Shown here: positions 33,543 to 45,813 of the stretch, piece by piece
Layout: each line of letters opens with the position of its first letter
Numbering within the stretch: the first letter of the stretch is position 1
Source: Branchiostoma floridae
Taxonomy: Eukaryota; Chordata; Leptocardii; Amphioxiformes; Branchiostomatidae
Direction of reading: 5' to 3'
Length of the DNA stretch: 64,000 bases
Assembly: GCF_000003815.2 (NCBI RefSeq)
Contig: NC_049996.1
Span: 12,345,525-12,409,524, forward strand
The notes under the pieces: model-generated
The model's database searches: none
What the model was told of the DNA's origin: nothing
Seen by the model: only the letters and a program-made list of their open reading frames with translations
Program-made: the position numbers and the translations under genes

Positions 33543-35193
33543 CCATGCTCGTTTAAGAACTAAACGACACTACACTGTAAATTTCCTGGATGAAGTGGAC
33601 AAAATTTACGAAGTTCATCCAAGATATCTTAGGCCCTGGAAACAGCAAAGACATTGACATAGTAGTTGATTGAAATCATCAAGATTGAAAGACTTGGTAA
33701 TTAAATCAACTTCTGTCGGTTCAGATCTTTGGAAGATGTGCCGATACATTTACATACACATAAAAGGTGTGTCGTAGTTGTTCCTTTGAGAGGTCTTTTT
33801 TCTTTACATTATATACATGTACTTGCAGTATTATCTTTCATGACAATACATGTACATGTAAACCTGATAGAAGCTAACTGCTAAATCTTAAGGCCTGTGG
33901 AAACTCCTGCTAAATTTTATCACCTGTAAAAGCAAAAGCAAACTTTATACAAAAATAGAAAACATACCATATACTTTGGCATCAACAGTGTAAGACATAG
34001 CCAAGAGAGGTTACCCAATCTTATGTCGCAATTACGTTATTCGGATATTTTGCGTCATTACTAGCAGACACCTGTCACGAAGTGCGGGCGAAAATAGCCA
34101 AGCATTCCTTTACGAGGGTCACTAACTTCTGCATTGACGTAAATATGGGAAGACCCATATCAGGTACATTCCACGTACAAACAAATTAGCAAACTCACCT
34201 GATCACAAAAATACTTAGGGGAAACACCCGTCTGTTGTGTTCCTCTTCTGTGTTGAGATTTCCACTTCCGCAAACTCTCGCGGTACACTGTCTGCAAGAG
34301 CATTGTATATCTCTGCGGTTGAAGTGGTGGCAAGAAAACCATTCCGAAGAAACGGTTCGGCAACTGAAATAGGAGGTCCTCTTCGACTTATTGTGGGTTA
34401 GTCATTCTATTAGGCATCTTAGTTTCTACAAATTCCGCGTATGGCTTCCGTGTTGTGACAACCTGTGTGCGTGTTTTGTTTTTTAATCATAAAAGCATGG
34501 TACTAAATCAAGTGAATTGAATGTTTCCGGAAGTTAACTACACACACGGAAGTTTGCCGCGTTCCAACATATATAGTCTACATTTCATCTTTATGGTAGC
34601 ATGCAGGTGTGTCGCTGGTTTTGGGTGTGATCCCCAAACTGGCAACGGTGAAATGTGTGGTTTTCATAATTACTGTTTCTTGATTTGTAAACGGCTATTT
34701 ATGTAGAGGGAGAGAGAGCTAGGATTTACACATTAAACAATTAGAATGATAATAGAATATGCTTGAAGTCTTTAATTGACAAGTTCTATCAGTACAAGAC
34801 ATCTGTACCTACTGTGTGGAACAAATTAGGGCTCGTATACCATTTGAAAGTTTGTGGGTTGCCCGTACTTCCATATTTTAGAGGACACAAAATATATATC
34901 AAGTAATGAACAGTGGGGATTTTCCGTCTTAGTTTCTCCTGTGTACAACATCAATCTGTTTCAACGAAAGCGGAACTTCCGTGTCTCACGCAAAAAGCAC
35001 ATATCTATTGTTCGTTGGGTAAGGGTTTTGTCTTGGTTATTGTCAACAAATACGTTACCTCAGAGTAGTGTGCTGTTTTTTTAACCCGTCCCAGACTTTT
35101 GTGGTCTTCAATATATGTTATCTCAGAGTTTACTGATTTTGATTTTCTTTTTTTACCTGTCTCAGATTCCTTAGTCTCAAAGCATTAGTAGTG
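33543..35193. promoter_or_regulatory. RTK2-RTK3 intergenic region with an orphan minus-strand first-exon copy
   Basis: 34199 to about 34440 resembles the proposed RTK1 noncoding exon and promoter at 30208-30420 in the same (minus) orientation: it keeps a donor CAG|gtgagttt and the shared blocks 'ttccacttccgcaaactc' and tctgca. No minus-strand receptor gene follows; downstream lies the 3' end of RTK2. The plus-strand part (about 34960-35193) matches the RTK2 upstream region and ends in an acceptor (cctgtctcag, ending 35165) 28 bp before the RTK3 ATG. Confidence 0.55.
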
Positions 35194-37935
35194 ATGGGCC
35201 TATGGACTTCCAGCATGAAGTGCCTTCCACTCAGTCTTGCTTTATTCTCTTTGGTTGGAGGCGTGGCGTATTACAATACAACTGTGTTTGTTCCCGAAAA
35301 CGCCCAAGTAGGAACAATCGTTTACCGTCACAACACTTCCCTACAGTTGCCAAGGACATACAGACTACTTAATGGTAATGACTACGAGAGGTTTTGGATA
35401 GCAGAAAGGCAAGGTGTTATCGAAGTTGCTAATCCGTTGGATTACGAAATACAGTCGACTTATCAACTGCAAATCCTAATAGGGTACGAACGCAACCTCA
35501 CCGAAAACACCACACTCTGGACCCTGACTGTTCAGATACTGGACGTGTCTGGATACCCTCCATACTACAACCAAACATGTGAAACCCCGGAAAGATCCTC
35601 TGATAACGGTCTTCCACGTTTGATAGAGTTCATTGATTATTATATAGATGTCTCAACAGGCATTGGATATGCATATAAAGACTCAGGCGATTTTGTCTAT
35701 ATCAAGAAACGTAGAATGTTCTTTAGCATTGAAAATGACAGATGCGAAGTCAACTTTACTTTCGGAATGAGCCATGCTAAAGATGTGGGCTTTATGCATC
35801 ATTTGTGGAAGGCTTACTACAGAAATCTGACGCAGTACTCAGAGGAAGGACAAAACAAGATGTCGCTGTTTGTAGTTGACAAAATTTCCACAGTTGCAGG
35901 GGATAAACTAATCTTTATGGAGTACATTGATCTCATTGCTGCTGAACGCATCGATCCGGCGTGGATCGTTGATGAGGCGTACAGGTACTTTATTCTCGTT
36001 AGCATCGGCGTACTTAAAACGGGTACGCCAGTGACGTTTAAAGTGACACGGACTAACGTAATGGCCCCAAGTCCTTACGGAGAATCAAATTTTACAGCTC
36101 AAGGTGCTGTCAAACTTGCTGGCTGCCCACATGGAAAATACGGCGCCTACTGTGACAAAAACTGCACATGTACGAACGACGCCCGGTGTCATGGCTTCAA
36201 CGGGGCCTGTCTGTGTGCTCCTGGTTGGAAGGGTGTGGCATGCGACATACCGACCCCAGCTGTCGCTATTGACGTCCGGTCCGAAAGAAACATGTATATA
36301 ACTGGGAATGTTTCCCTACAATGTCGCCCGGTCCATGTCAATGTCTCGTCCATGTCGTGGTGGTTTCGGTCATCTCGCAACAACAGTTCCAAAGTTTTGA
36401 TCCAAACTTCTCGTAACTTTTCAATCAGTCCGATTCTACCAGAGATCAACGGTGTGTACACGTGTGAAGCCACCACATCTGATGGACAGACACTGGAGAG
36501 AAATTACGTATTAGATGTGATGGAATGTCCTCCCGGTCTTCACGGGGAGCGTTGTGACAGGCCGTGCGACTGTCTACATAACGTTGGTTGTGACCGTTGG
36601 GCGGGGTGTGTATGTGAGGCCGGTTGGACAGGCCCTACCTGTAACATGTCCTGCCCTTCAGGAACATTTGGAACAAACTGCAAACAACAATGTCGATGTG
36701 AAAACGGCGTGGTGTGCAACCCTTTCAATGGTACTTGCATATGTCCGCCGGACCTGACAGGAGAATACTGCGACGGGAAGCAAAGTAGTCCATTTCATAG
36801 GACACATGACACCTTACAGTATTTAACTATACTTGTTTTCATCCTTCCTGTTGCAATAGTTGCCTTTGTAGTTATTAGAAGAAGAAAAGTTATCAAGGAA
36901 CAACGACAACAACCAGTTCACGATGAACTACAGCTAGTTGATGTCAATCAGCAACTGAACATGGCAGACACGTTAGTGCCATGGGAACGAGACCCGCAGT
37001 ACCTGACCCTGGGTAACCTGGTCGGGGTTGGCACATTCGGCCATGTTGTAGAAGGAACCCTACACCTACCTGGAGAACTACCGGTAAGAGTAGCTGTCAA
37101 AACTGTGAACACCAAAGACAATTCAGGATATGTCCAAGCGGATTTCAATCGTGAGATGGACATTCTCATCTACCTTTACGACAGATCCTTACACATTAAG
37201 GAAGATGAAAAAGTTATGCACCCAAATATCATTCAGCTATACGGCGTTGTTACCCTGTCTGACCCGAAGAGGATAATACTAGAATTCGCCCCTCACGGAG
37301 ACCTTCAGATGTACCTGAAAAGACTACGAGACGACATCAATGCAGTGAACTGGGCCACTTTACTTGGTTTTGCCGTCGGTGTATCTAAGGCTCTACAGGA
37401 GTTAGAAAGAGTCACTATTGTCCATCGTGATGTGGCCGCTCGGAATGTGGTCATCACAGACGGAATGGTCGCGAAGCTGGCAGACTTCGGTTTGGCCCGA
37501 GACGTCTACACCAACACTGCGTACGAGCACACCACTCACTGCGGGCGAGACGAGTTACTACCGCTAAAGTGGATGGCACTGGAGTCTATCCGAGATGGAA
37601 TTTACTCCTGTCAGAGTGACGTGTGGTCGTTTGGTGTCATGTTGTGGGAGATTGCCAGTCTAGGAGAAGAGCCGCGCTACCCTGGGCCTTTCCGACCAAA
37701 CTGTTGTCAGATGGTCAACCTGCTTCGACAAGGAAAGCGCATGGAGAAGCCTGAACAGTGTTCCATTGACCTGTACAGACTGATGTGTCAGTGTTGGTAT
37801 GATGCTCCTGACCACAGACCGACTGCTGCTCAGCTTGAAGAAAGGCTTGCTGAGCTAGTTGAGGACATAGAAAAAGAAGCCCAAGCCAATGATGGTGTTA
37901 ATCACCATGATGTCGTTTGGGAAACTACTGTATGA
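35194..37935 (+). CDS. Receptor tyrosine kinase 3, paralogue of RTK1/2, intronless coding region
   Basis: 913 aa from the ATG at 35194 (preceded in frame by GTG). The architecture is as in RTK1 and RTK2, with signal peptide, cadherin-like domain, variable region, EGF, Ig, two EGF, membrane segment and active-looking kinase (GVGTFG, VAVKTV, HRDVAARN, DFG, SDVWSFGVMLWEI). The variable region is about 15 residues longer than in RTK2, mainly an insertion near DKISTVAGDKLIFMEYIDLI. Kinase-domain DNA is almost identical to RTK2 for long stretches, implying recent duplication or gene conversion. The C-terminal tail ends VVWETTV. The gene is convergent with the multicopper oxidase cluster. Confidence 0.92.
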   Translation: MGLWTSSMKCLPLSLALFSLVGGVAYYNTTVFVPENAQVGTIVYRHNTSLQLPRTYRLLNGNDYERFWIAERQGVIEVANPLDYEIQSTYQLQILIGYERNLTENTTLWTLTVQILDVSGYPPYYNQTCETPERSSDNGLPRLIEFIDYYIDVSTGIGYAYKDSGDFVYIKKRRMFFSIENDRCEVNFTFGMSHAKDVGFMHHLWKAYYRNLTQYSEEGQNKMSLFVVDKISTVAGDKLIFMEYIDLIAAERIDPAWIVDEAYRYFILVSIGVLKTGTPVTFKVTRTNVMAPSPYGESNFTAQGAVKLAGCPHGKYGAYCDKNCTCTNDARCHGFNGACLCAPGWKGVACDIPTPAVAIDVRSERNMYITGNVSLQCRPVHVNVSSMSWWFRSSRNNSSKVLIQTSRNFSISPILPEINGVYTCEATTSDGQTLERNYVLDVMECPPGLHGERCDRPCDCLHNVGCDRWAGCVCEAGWTGPTCNMSCPSGTFGTNCKQQCRCENGVVCNPFNGTCICPPDLTGEYCDGKQSSPFHRTHDTLQYLTILVFILPVAIVAFVVIRRRKVIKEQRQQPVHDELQLVDVNQQLNMADTLVPWERDPQYLTLGNLVGVGTFGHVVEGTLHLPGELPVRVAVKTVNTKDNSGYVQADFNREMDILIYLYDRSLHIKEDEKVMHPNIIQLYGVVTLSDPKRIILEFAPHGDLQMYLKRLRDDINAVNWATLLGFAVGVSKALQELERVTIVHRDVAARNVVITDGMVAKLADFGLARDVYTNTAYEHTTHCGRDELLPLKWMALESIRDGIYSCQSDVWSFGVMLWEIASLGEEPRYPGPFRPNCCQMVNLLRQGKRMEKPEQCSIDLYRLMCQCWYDAPDHRPTAAQLEERLAELVEDIEKEAQANDGVNHHDVVWETTV

Positions 37936-38393
37936 CCATGCTCATGTATCATCATACGGTCTTATGTTCCCAACGAAAAGGGCTAAATGTTTTCTACCAC
38001 GGGACCACATCAAATATTTTCTCATTTTTCAAGGGCCTTAAGGCTCCAGGCCCGTTAGAAATAACGAAGTCAACTCTGAGTAGACGACTAAAATAGTTGA
38101 CAGTAATATCAACTTTAGTAACTGTGAAGGTGTGCTGATAGACGATTTGCACATTAAGAACATGACGACGTCCATACTTCTTTTATTTCTTTGAAGTAGG
38201 TAGGAGCACAGTACAGGGGCATATGCCATATGAAATGGACATAGTTGTATCATATTTGTATAGGCTATCAGGATTTGAGACATTTGCCGCGTCTTTTTTA
38301 GTGTCTTTCTGTTTACATAGAAATTCACAAAAAAATAGATATTTCGCGGAGGTATGTGATCTTCGTTCTCCTGTTTGCCTTTTGTCTACCTGG
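37936..38393. other. 3' region between convergent RTK3 and MCO1
   Basis: TTTATT at 38182-38187 gives AATAAA on the minus strand about 210 bp past the MCO1 stop, a likely poly(A) signal for MCO1. Nothing else was recognised. Confidence 0.5.
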
Positions 38394-41300
38394 CTACAAA
38401 GGAGTATCTTCATTCGGGTAACCTTGGTCTTCTGTAGCTTCCCCTTTCTGGCTCCTTGATCTGCAAAGCTTGGTCACAGCGAAGATGACCAAGGTAGTCC
38501 CGATAACTACCGATAACAGTATGATGATAAAAACCGGAATGCTCAGCTGGATCGAGGAACTGGTTGTCTCCTGAAAAAGAACAATCGCCAAATAAACACT
38601 ATCCTCTCGCAGATATGTGGGGGGAAGACAATAACATTTTACAGATGCGAGGAACGTCTATCACGGAAAAGCATTATTCTCACCATTACTTTCTTTATAT
38701 CTATTTGGTGTTGCTTTCTTTAGTTGATGTGGTCGTGGTCTTTTGTCACAGTGTTGACCATGCATTGGCCATTGTGCTGTTAGCAGAGGCTTACAATGTC
38801 ATGCCCACAAGTACTGTGAAAACCAAAAACAGTAGGAAAGTACCAAGTGTACAGGAGAACGTCTTATGGGTATAATTGTGCTTGAAATGGTCTACCGAAC
38901 AGAACAAACAAATACTGAGGAAGAAAGCCATCCATGAGACGATGTTGTGCCTTACATTGGTAGGGAGAGGCTGGGGATCCTGTATCGTGTCTCCACAGGT
39001 GGGAAATCCCAGAGGAAGGGGAGGGTGGTTCTCTGGAGCTTCGCGTATGATCATGGCCATCCCTTCATTCATGTGGGTAGTCTGGTGGCAATGGAAAAAC
39101 CAGTGGCCCGGGTTGTTACTCCTGTAACAAAGTTAACAAGAGGTCGAAGCTTAAGGTTTCATACTCACTTGGCGTATATTTATAGTTTTTCTGAACGTCA
39201 TGTTCATTCAGTGAATTTCTTGCTGATTCTAGAACTGTGAAAGCATTTTCCGACTGACTCTCATAAGGCAGCAGACATGTCTATGGCAGATTACTGAAGG
39301 CAGGAAACGAGATGAACTATTCTGGGGCCGTTCTAGGACCTTTGGCCTAACTTCCTGAACCAGCCACTCTACTTCATTGAAAGAACTACAGATACACAAG
39401 CAAACAGACAGACAAACACACCGAAAACAAAGCCATTACTCGACGGCCTATATCAAGTTTATACAGTATGTTGCTAGATAGATAAATCTTAAGGAAAGTT
39501 CTAAGCATAGTCAAAATTGAAAAAAAATATATATATCTGAATACAATCGGGCCACCTAAAGCAATGACGTAACATGATTGACAGTAACATGCCCCGCCCA
39601 CTTACCTGAACTCAATAACGGTGTACCCGTTAGCCGGCACTACAACTGTGTCCCTGACAGGGGGCCGGTTGAAGTTCATGGCCGGTCGGTTCCTCCATGT
39701 GGCATTGCTGCACTTGTCGTTCCCACAGTCAATGTCAGAGTTTGCAGAAAGCCAATGACCTGTGAAGAGATGTTGTCATGTGTATGCCTTTGTTCACAAG
39801 TACTTTCTATCAGTTTGAACTGTGTTCGAGTGGGCCTTTTTCAAATGCACATTTATTACGTTGATACTTAACAGCATTGCCGGCACTTCGGGGAAGCATT
39901 CAGTACAACAGTACCACACCTAATTTTAACCTGAAGAATAGAGAGGTACATGCCAGACGGTGATACTCAATATAGGTTTTTTTTCAAACGGCCATTGGAA
40001 ACTGGTAAGGCTTTCGAATAGCAGACTAAATACATGCATGCACAATGCATAAATTTAAAGTTACTGACCGGTTGTTTCGTTATTAAACGGGAACCCCATA
40101 GCCAGGACTCTAAAGTCGTGTCCATGAAGGTGAACTACATGGTGTGACTCGTCGGCTTTGCCCATATTGATCATCACAAACCGGACGATCTTATTGGCCG
40201 GGATGTCCATCACGTACGTGCACTGACATCCGTTTGTCTCACATGATTGGTCGCAAGTAACTACGTCATAAGGCTCTCCGAAAACTAGCGGCTTATACGG
40301 CTCCACAAACATTCGGGCGTTGATCGACGAACCGACGATATATCCAAAGGTAAAGAAGTACTCGACGGTGTCTGAATCCTTTGGTGGTGAATATTCTGTT
40401 ATGCTGTTGACGTCGGACATGTAGATGCATTCCGTATGGCTGCCCTTAGGGAATGATGGGAAGGGACAGTTCAGCACTCGACACGGGTTATCTTCGGAAC
40501 ATGTCGGCTTGTTTGTCGTCGGGTCTTCGTCGGAAGAAGCATCTTCGTAAGCTAGTATGGCTCTAACCTCTTGGGTATGATTTTTTGACTCAAAGCTAGG
40601 ACCTCTTCCCGACCACAAAGTTTCCGCACGAATCCAGTAGATGTCGTTCGCCTGATTGCCAAGCACCTCAAAGTCGTAAGACTCTCCTGGAAAGACGAGG
40701 ATGGACTGAACCTGGACCGGCTCGACGTCATGTCCGTCATTTGCCACGACCGTCATGCTGTGCGCGTCGATGGACACGCGGAAGGTGAACTCTGCACCTG
40801 GATGTATCAGACGGAAACGTAATGTCTCTCCGGATGAGATGGTGAACTTGGTTAAGGGCGCGTTGTTTCCGTTATAACGGCCACGTCCGTTGATGAGCGC
40901 TGACGTAAAGTGGACAGCTGTTAGCTCGATGCCATCGAAGCTGAAGCCACGGCTGAACATAGTTCCCTGCCGACGAAAATGACACATAAAAAGATAGACC
41001 GACCGGACAACCCGATAAAATTATTACGTTTAAATCAGCACGTAGTGGGAATGTGGCCTTCTCGACTCACCAAAATCATCGGACATAGCAACTCTATGAT
41101 GCTGAACATAACGGCGAATATGCATCAAAACCTGCTTCTTAAATTGTCTACATCTTGCATCTAACATATATAATTTGTTATAATAAGCTACAAATTGCTA
41201 CTGTGTAAATACCACTTGAACTCACCAGACATCTGTTTGAGGGGTTGTGTGGCGTGCCTACAGGGTCTGGGTTCGAATCATGCCATGCTTGGGAAAGGTA

Positions 41301-43287
41301 CTTGACACGACATCCCTCACTTCACTCAGGTGGAAATGAGTACCTTTTGTATGACAGTCTAGTACTGTTGAACGGTTGAAATAGGTCATATGACAACCAC
41401 ATTGTTCTTGTCTGTCCAAAAGCATAAAAAAAGACATGTGTGCGAACATTGGGTACTCACGAATAATCGTCCTGGGCCCGGATTCCGCATGTACCAGCTG
41501 TCTACGTCAAAACTCAGGAATTCCTCGTGCCACCAATCTTGTACAAACAACGGTAACGCCGGGGTACTCGGTCTGCATTACAGATGACAATAAGCTCGTT
41601 CACACATCACACTGCGCAGTATATATGATGCACTATGGGTTATAATACTTATATGTCAAAGTTAAACGGCATCAGGGAGATGTATAAGCAAGACGTGAAC
41701 CTTCACCTTTGACCTAGTTCATGCGCAGTTCAAATCGTGAACTGACTTGTTCAAAGATGTTAAGAGCTCCTACAATGCATATTTGATGGCATTTGGATGG
41801 TAATATATACGGAAGGAATGCGTCTGTCTGATAGTATTTCCCACTCACCTGTTTCTGTGGACGATAAAAGCCCCGAACATGCCGTCCTCCCGTTGCGATA
41901 TGACGTGACTGTGATACCAATGAGTCCCGGCGGGTTCTGCCTGTAGATGGGATCCGAAGGAGCCTGTTACCCATTCTATCACTGCTTAGCATACCAGATA
42001 CGGAATCTGAACCATTTCAGAACGTAAACTCACGGGAATTACAGGCACGTGAACTTATCAATACGTGATCTTAACTCTCGCGAGTTTAACTATCTGACGT
42101 GGTTGGTCATGATCATTTACACATCCTGAAGAAGGCGACAGTAGTCGTTGAAAATTTGATCCGTGTACACCTTCGTGTTGGAAGAAAGTTTAGCATTGTA
42201 CTATGATTATTGATCATTATTACCAACACAGATGAGCTCCCATGATAATGGATAGTTAGATGTCATGCTTTGTAATTCAACATACGCACCTTAAATCTAT
42301 AAGAAAAGTTCTTCCCGGGTAGGACGGGGCATTCTGTCACGTAAGGCACACCGTCCATATAATTCACACCGCGCATGTACAGGCCATGGACATGGAGTGA
42401 CGTCACTTCCCTGTAGAAGTGGTTGATGACCTTCAGGACCACCTATAATGTCGGATCGGGTTTTTTTTGTTCAGAATGTGAAAGAGAAGGTTGGTATCAA
42501 ATCTCATATATGTGAATTGTCAGTTTCTTTGAGAAATACACTCTGCAGTACAGCTATCTTTGCTAGGGGGTACTGCATGTACGTAGATTTGCAAAAGGTA
42601 ACAGGGAAACTATTATTTCCCTGCAAATGTTTGTCTTGTATAATTCATGATCCTTATGGTCAGCATTTACCTGCGCTCCTTCCATGACCTCCAGTGTGGG
42701 ACCGGGGAACTGGTCGTTGACGAGGATTACGTTTCGCTGCACTCCATCAGCTGTGATGGTCTCTTCCACGGGAACTATGGGCCCGTCCTTGTCTTCAGCC
42801 CACCCAACGTGAACTTTAACTTGCAGACTTCCATTCCTCAAGATCTCTACCTGTAAAGAGATTCGTTTTATTGAAATCGTCTTCAAGCCTACTAGCACTT
42901 GCGTCTGTTTTATCATTGCAACAGTTGGACAAAACCGCATAATTAGTACAAAATGCCGGTTTACTGCGAAAGCGTAAGGTCAAAGGTGAAAGGACGAAAG
43001 TTTTAGATAGTCCAAGCCATACAGAATACATGTCCATGTACGTTTGTTTATATCACAAAAAAGTAAAATTTTGACATATCATCAACAATGCATCGCACTG
43101 CGCATGTGCAGTTTAAATCGTGTAGGCATGGACTCACCCCGTTGACCTTGCCGTCACTTCCGGTGTGCGTCATGGTCCTTGCCCGTCGAACCACCAAGGT
43201 GAACTCGCATAGGTCATCAGTGCAGATTTCCGCCGTAACCATGGAAATGTAGATCCATATAAGGATCAATGCCCTAAACAGAATCAT
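38394..43287 (-). CDS. Laccase-type multicopper oxidase 1, membrane-anchored, 9 exons (MCO1)
   Basis: Exons, 5' to 3' on the minus strand: 43138-43287, 42671-42850, 42290-42442, 41849-41940, 41461-41572, 40069-40966, 39606-39759, 38956-39121, 38394-38570; 693 aa, frame continuous. The second in-frame Met is chosen because it aligns with MCO2 and follows a conserved acceptor (gatcag) by two bases; starting at 43302 would add five residues. A signal peptide is followed by the copper motifs LHVHG (about 126), HWYHSH (168-173), HVVHLHGHDF (about 505) and HCHQTTHMNEGM (about 591), which together supply the trinuclear and type 1 copper ligands. The C-terminus has a membrane segment (IPVFIIILLSVVIGTTLVIF) and a short basic cytoplasmic tail. 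Laccase-type enzymes oxidise phenols, catechols or metal ions and reduce O2 to water. The substrate here is unknown. Confidence 0.92.
40668..40787 (-). other. Gene-conversion tract shared with MCO2
   Basis: These 120 bases inside exon 6 are identical to 48080-48199 in MCO2, while sequence on both sides differs at many positions. It encodes the segment VRVSIDAHSM to FPGESYDFEV (both strings approximate the ends). Confidence 0.8.
41240..41370 (+). mobile_element. tRNA-derived SINE copy in MCO1 intron 5-6
   Basis: Starts gggttgtgtggcgtgcc, has a box B-like GGGTTCGAATC and the tail 'cttgggaaaggtacttgaca', matching the SINE at 3691. Its head is degenerate, and it is opposite to the host gene. Confidence 0.65.
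41600..41765. mobile_element. Fold-back/MITE family 2 copy
   Basis: Carries ctgcgcagtatatatgatgc, tgggttataatacttatatg, tcaaagttaaac and, at the other end, 'catgcgcagttcaaatcgtg'. These are the same motifs as at 23265 and 57980. Confidence 0.55.
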
Positions 43288-45813
43288 CACTGATCGTGTC
43301 ATAAGAAAATGAAAAGGATTAACTGCTATGTCTACACCGCTATCCTGTAAAGTTAAAATGTAGAGGCAATTCTACCATATCTTCGTGCTAGTATATCCAA
43401 ACCTGGTCTTCAACTGAAATTCCAAACTGTAAGATAATATCTCAAGTACTGAAGCAATGGTCAGTTTTATTCTGAAAGTGCGAGGAGGAATCATTCGATA
43501 TTACAGGGTAAGGTAGTGAGTATAAAAAGAAACTTGAATCTACGTGGATAGAGTAGTTAGACACTTGAGTAAGGGATGATGATGTATCATACGTAGCTCT
43601 GACCTTCACCCACAACATTAGCCTTGTATCCTAACCTGTTACAGCTGTGAAGTCTCTTGAAAGGACAAAGACACTCGCGGTAGTTATATATAGGTTTGGG
43701 TATACCAGGTTACCACGAGATTGACATAAAGAAAGTTGTGAACGTTTGCATCATGATTCATTATGGTGCACTTGCTTACTTTGCCAGCGAAGAGGAAAGA
43801 AATGACCCATTTCATTCACTGTAACTACGGTAAAAAGACGTCCTCGTCACGATAGGTGCTAAAAGCATTTACATAGTCTGTGGTCGCAACGGGTTATGTC
43901 TACAATGCATTCAGTGAATCGAAGCCATGCGAATACGCTGTTGACACAAACAAACAACACCCACTTTTTTGCTGTCAGTTGTGATATTAACCAGAAGCGA
44001 CCATGAGGGTGGCGTGATGTGATATCAGTGTGTTTTCGTTATTTCAAAAAGTTTGTGCGAAATCTTTCTAAAATTTCCCCCATTTCATCTACTTTTTCCT
44101 CGCAAAGGCGTTGTTGTTTTCACCTACACCCCTCCCCCGTCTAACCTACGAAGATCCTGAACCTTCCCTTAACCCCAGATCTTTACAACAGAAAAAGAGA
44201 AGATACACGCACCGTGTACTGCATTGACCTATTATGTTTCCAAGTCCAAAATAAAAGTACTAGCCACTCACCTGCGGTGTTTTACTCGAACCGTGACTAG
44301 TTGAAAAACATACCTTACAGTCGAGTCAGAAAGTCAAGTTTAGACAATGTTAAAGCCAGCTGTTCTGAATCTTGACCAAAGATCGCGGACAAGGGTCTGG
44401 TTTGTTATTGACAGTGACGTCATCAGGGCATGCGCAATAAGCATCTCTAGTGATGACATGTTTGGATGCCATGTGAGGTCAGGTGGGAGGGGCGATGGTG
44501 GCACTTTGGAACAGGCTAGTGTGTATGCCTGGCTACAGGATTACAAAGAAGGTTCTCATGCGTACCTACGAAACAGAGGCCCCGGGAACAAAGATTCACA
44601 TGAAATTCGTAATTACTTTTTTTTAATTCAAAACATGAAAATGTGACTCAGATGTGATAGCAGACTTCTAATCCTTTCTAATTACAGAGGGGTTGTTTGA
44701 AGTCGTGTAATATTTATCGTATTGTAAAAACGTAATACTATTTCTCATAATGCATACAAATTACCAATATTTTCCTATCTGGGCAATAACCATATTATTT
44801 ACTATCTTGTCAATCTCTACACACTCAGTTTGCTCTCTCAATCAGCCGTCTATCTATTCAGGTACAATGTGTTTCGGGAACGTCCCAACGCAAAAAAAGT
44901 GTCCATTTATGACGTATGAATTCTGAAATATGGTTATCCGCAGTCTTCTTACTCAATTAAATGATAGACAACTGAAATACAATGCAAAGGCGGCATCTCA
45001 CTGCACTTGCGTCAAGCTTGGGTAACTGCGGGGTTCGTTCAATGCGTCACTGTTTGTTATTCACGTTCTCCGATTTGATATAATTTATATATTTCGTAAT
45101 GGGTAAAAGTATGACTTAGAAGACGACAAAATACGCATAAAAATAAGAAAATTCGTTCTTTAACTCTGAAATTCGTTGAGTATCTTTCAAACCCCGCAGT
45201 GACGCAAGCGTGACGCAAGTGCAGTGAGATACCACCTTAACGTTACTAAATATCTTAACTACATTAAAGCCGCTAGCTGTATCAATGTTTACACTTAAAT
45301 TTAGTTCATAGTAACGTTATGATAAGATACCTTTGAAAATGTAAAACTTGTGAACATTCCAACAAATAATAGCAAAATGATCTCCTTATCAAAAGATGGT
45401 AGACCCTAGGACCTACCTGGCGAAGATGACGTAAGTAAGATCTAATTAATATAAATTTGCTAAGAACTAGTCTTGGATAGATGACATCGCCAATATACAC
45501 TTATATTAAACTTACTTGATATCAGTTGAGTTAAACTATAGATGAACGAATCACATCAACGCGATAGAATAAAACGTTACAACAATACTTTTTTACTTAA
45601 GAGAGACAAAGAGTACAAAAAGCCGTACTATAACTCAGAAAGGTCGTTTTGCAGGAAATACTACAACATTTAGTTTTTGAATGTTATGATACTTATCAAC
45701 TTGAGAAAAAGTACGGAGGCATTTCGATTGTGTCTTCTGTGCCCCCCTCCCCCTTCCTTTGCTCAAACAGCGTCTTCGACAGCATCTTCCTGCAATTGCA
45801 ATGGCAAATCCCA
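43288..45813. other. MCO1 upstream region
   Basis: A likely noncoding first exon ends at 44272 on the minus strand (CAG|gtgagt). The sequence just upstream (44290-44350) resembles the equivalent MCO2 region at 52260-52320. A TATA-like tatatata at about 43684 lies inside the resulting 5' UTR intron and is not favoured as promoter. A MITE lies at 44987-45238. 45240-45813 holds nothing recognisable apart from the MCO2 3' flank. Confidence 0.45.
44987..45238. mobile_element. MITE family 1, copy B
   Basis: About 252 bp with terminal inverted repeats of about 30 bp: the left end 'atctcactgcacttgcgtca' matches the reverse complement of the right end. The interior matches copy A at 20366. No transposase is encoded. 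Confidence 0.8.

Noticed and set aside
43680-43695. TATA-like tatatata as the MCO1 promoter
   Set aside because: A better-supported noncoding exon with a donor at 44272, homologous to the MCO2 5' end, places the start of transcription further upstream.
44347-44646. 99-aa plus frame upstream of MCO1
   Set aside because: No domain or splice signals; it overlaps the region homologous to the MCO2 5' end on the opposite strand.
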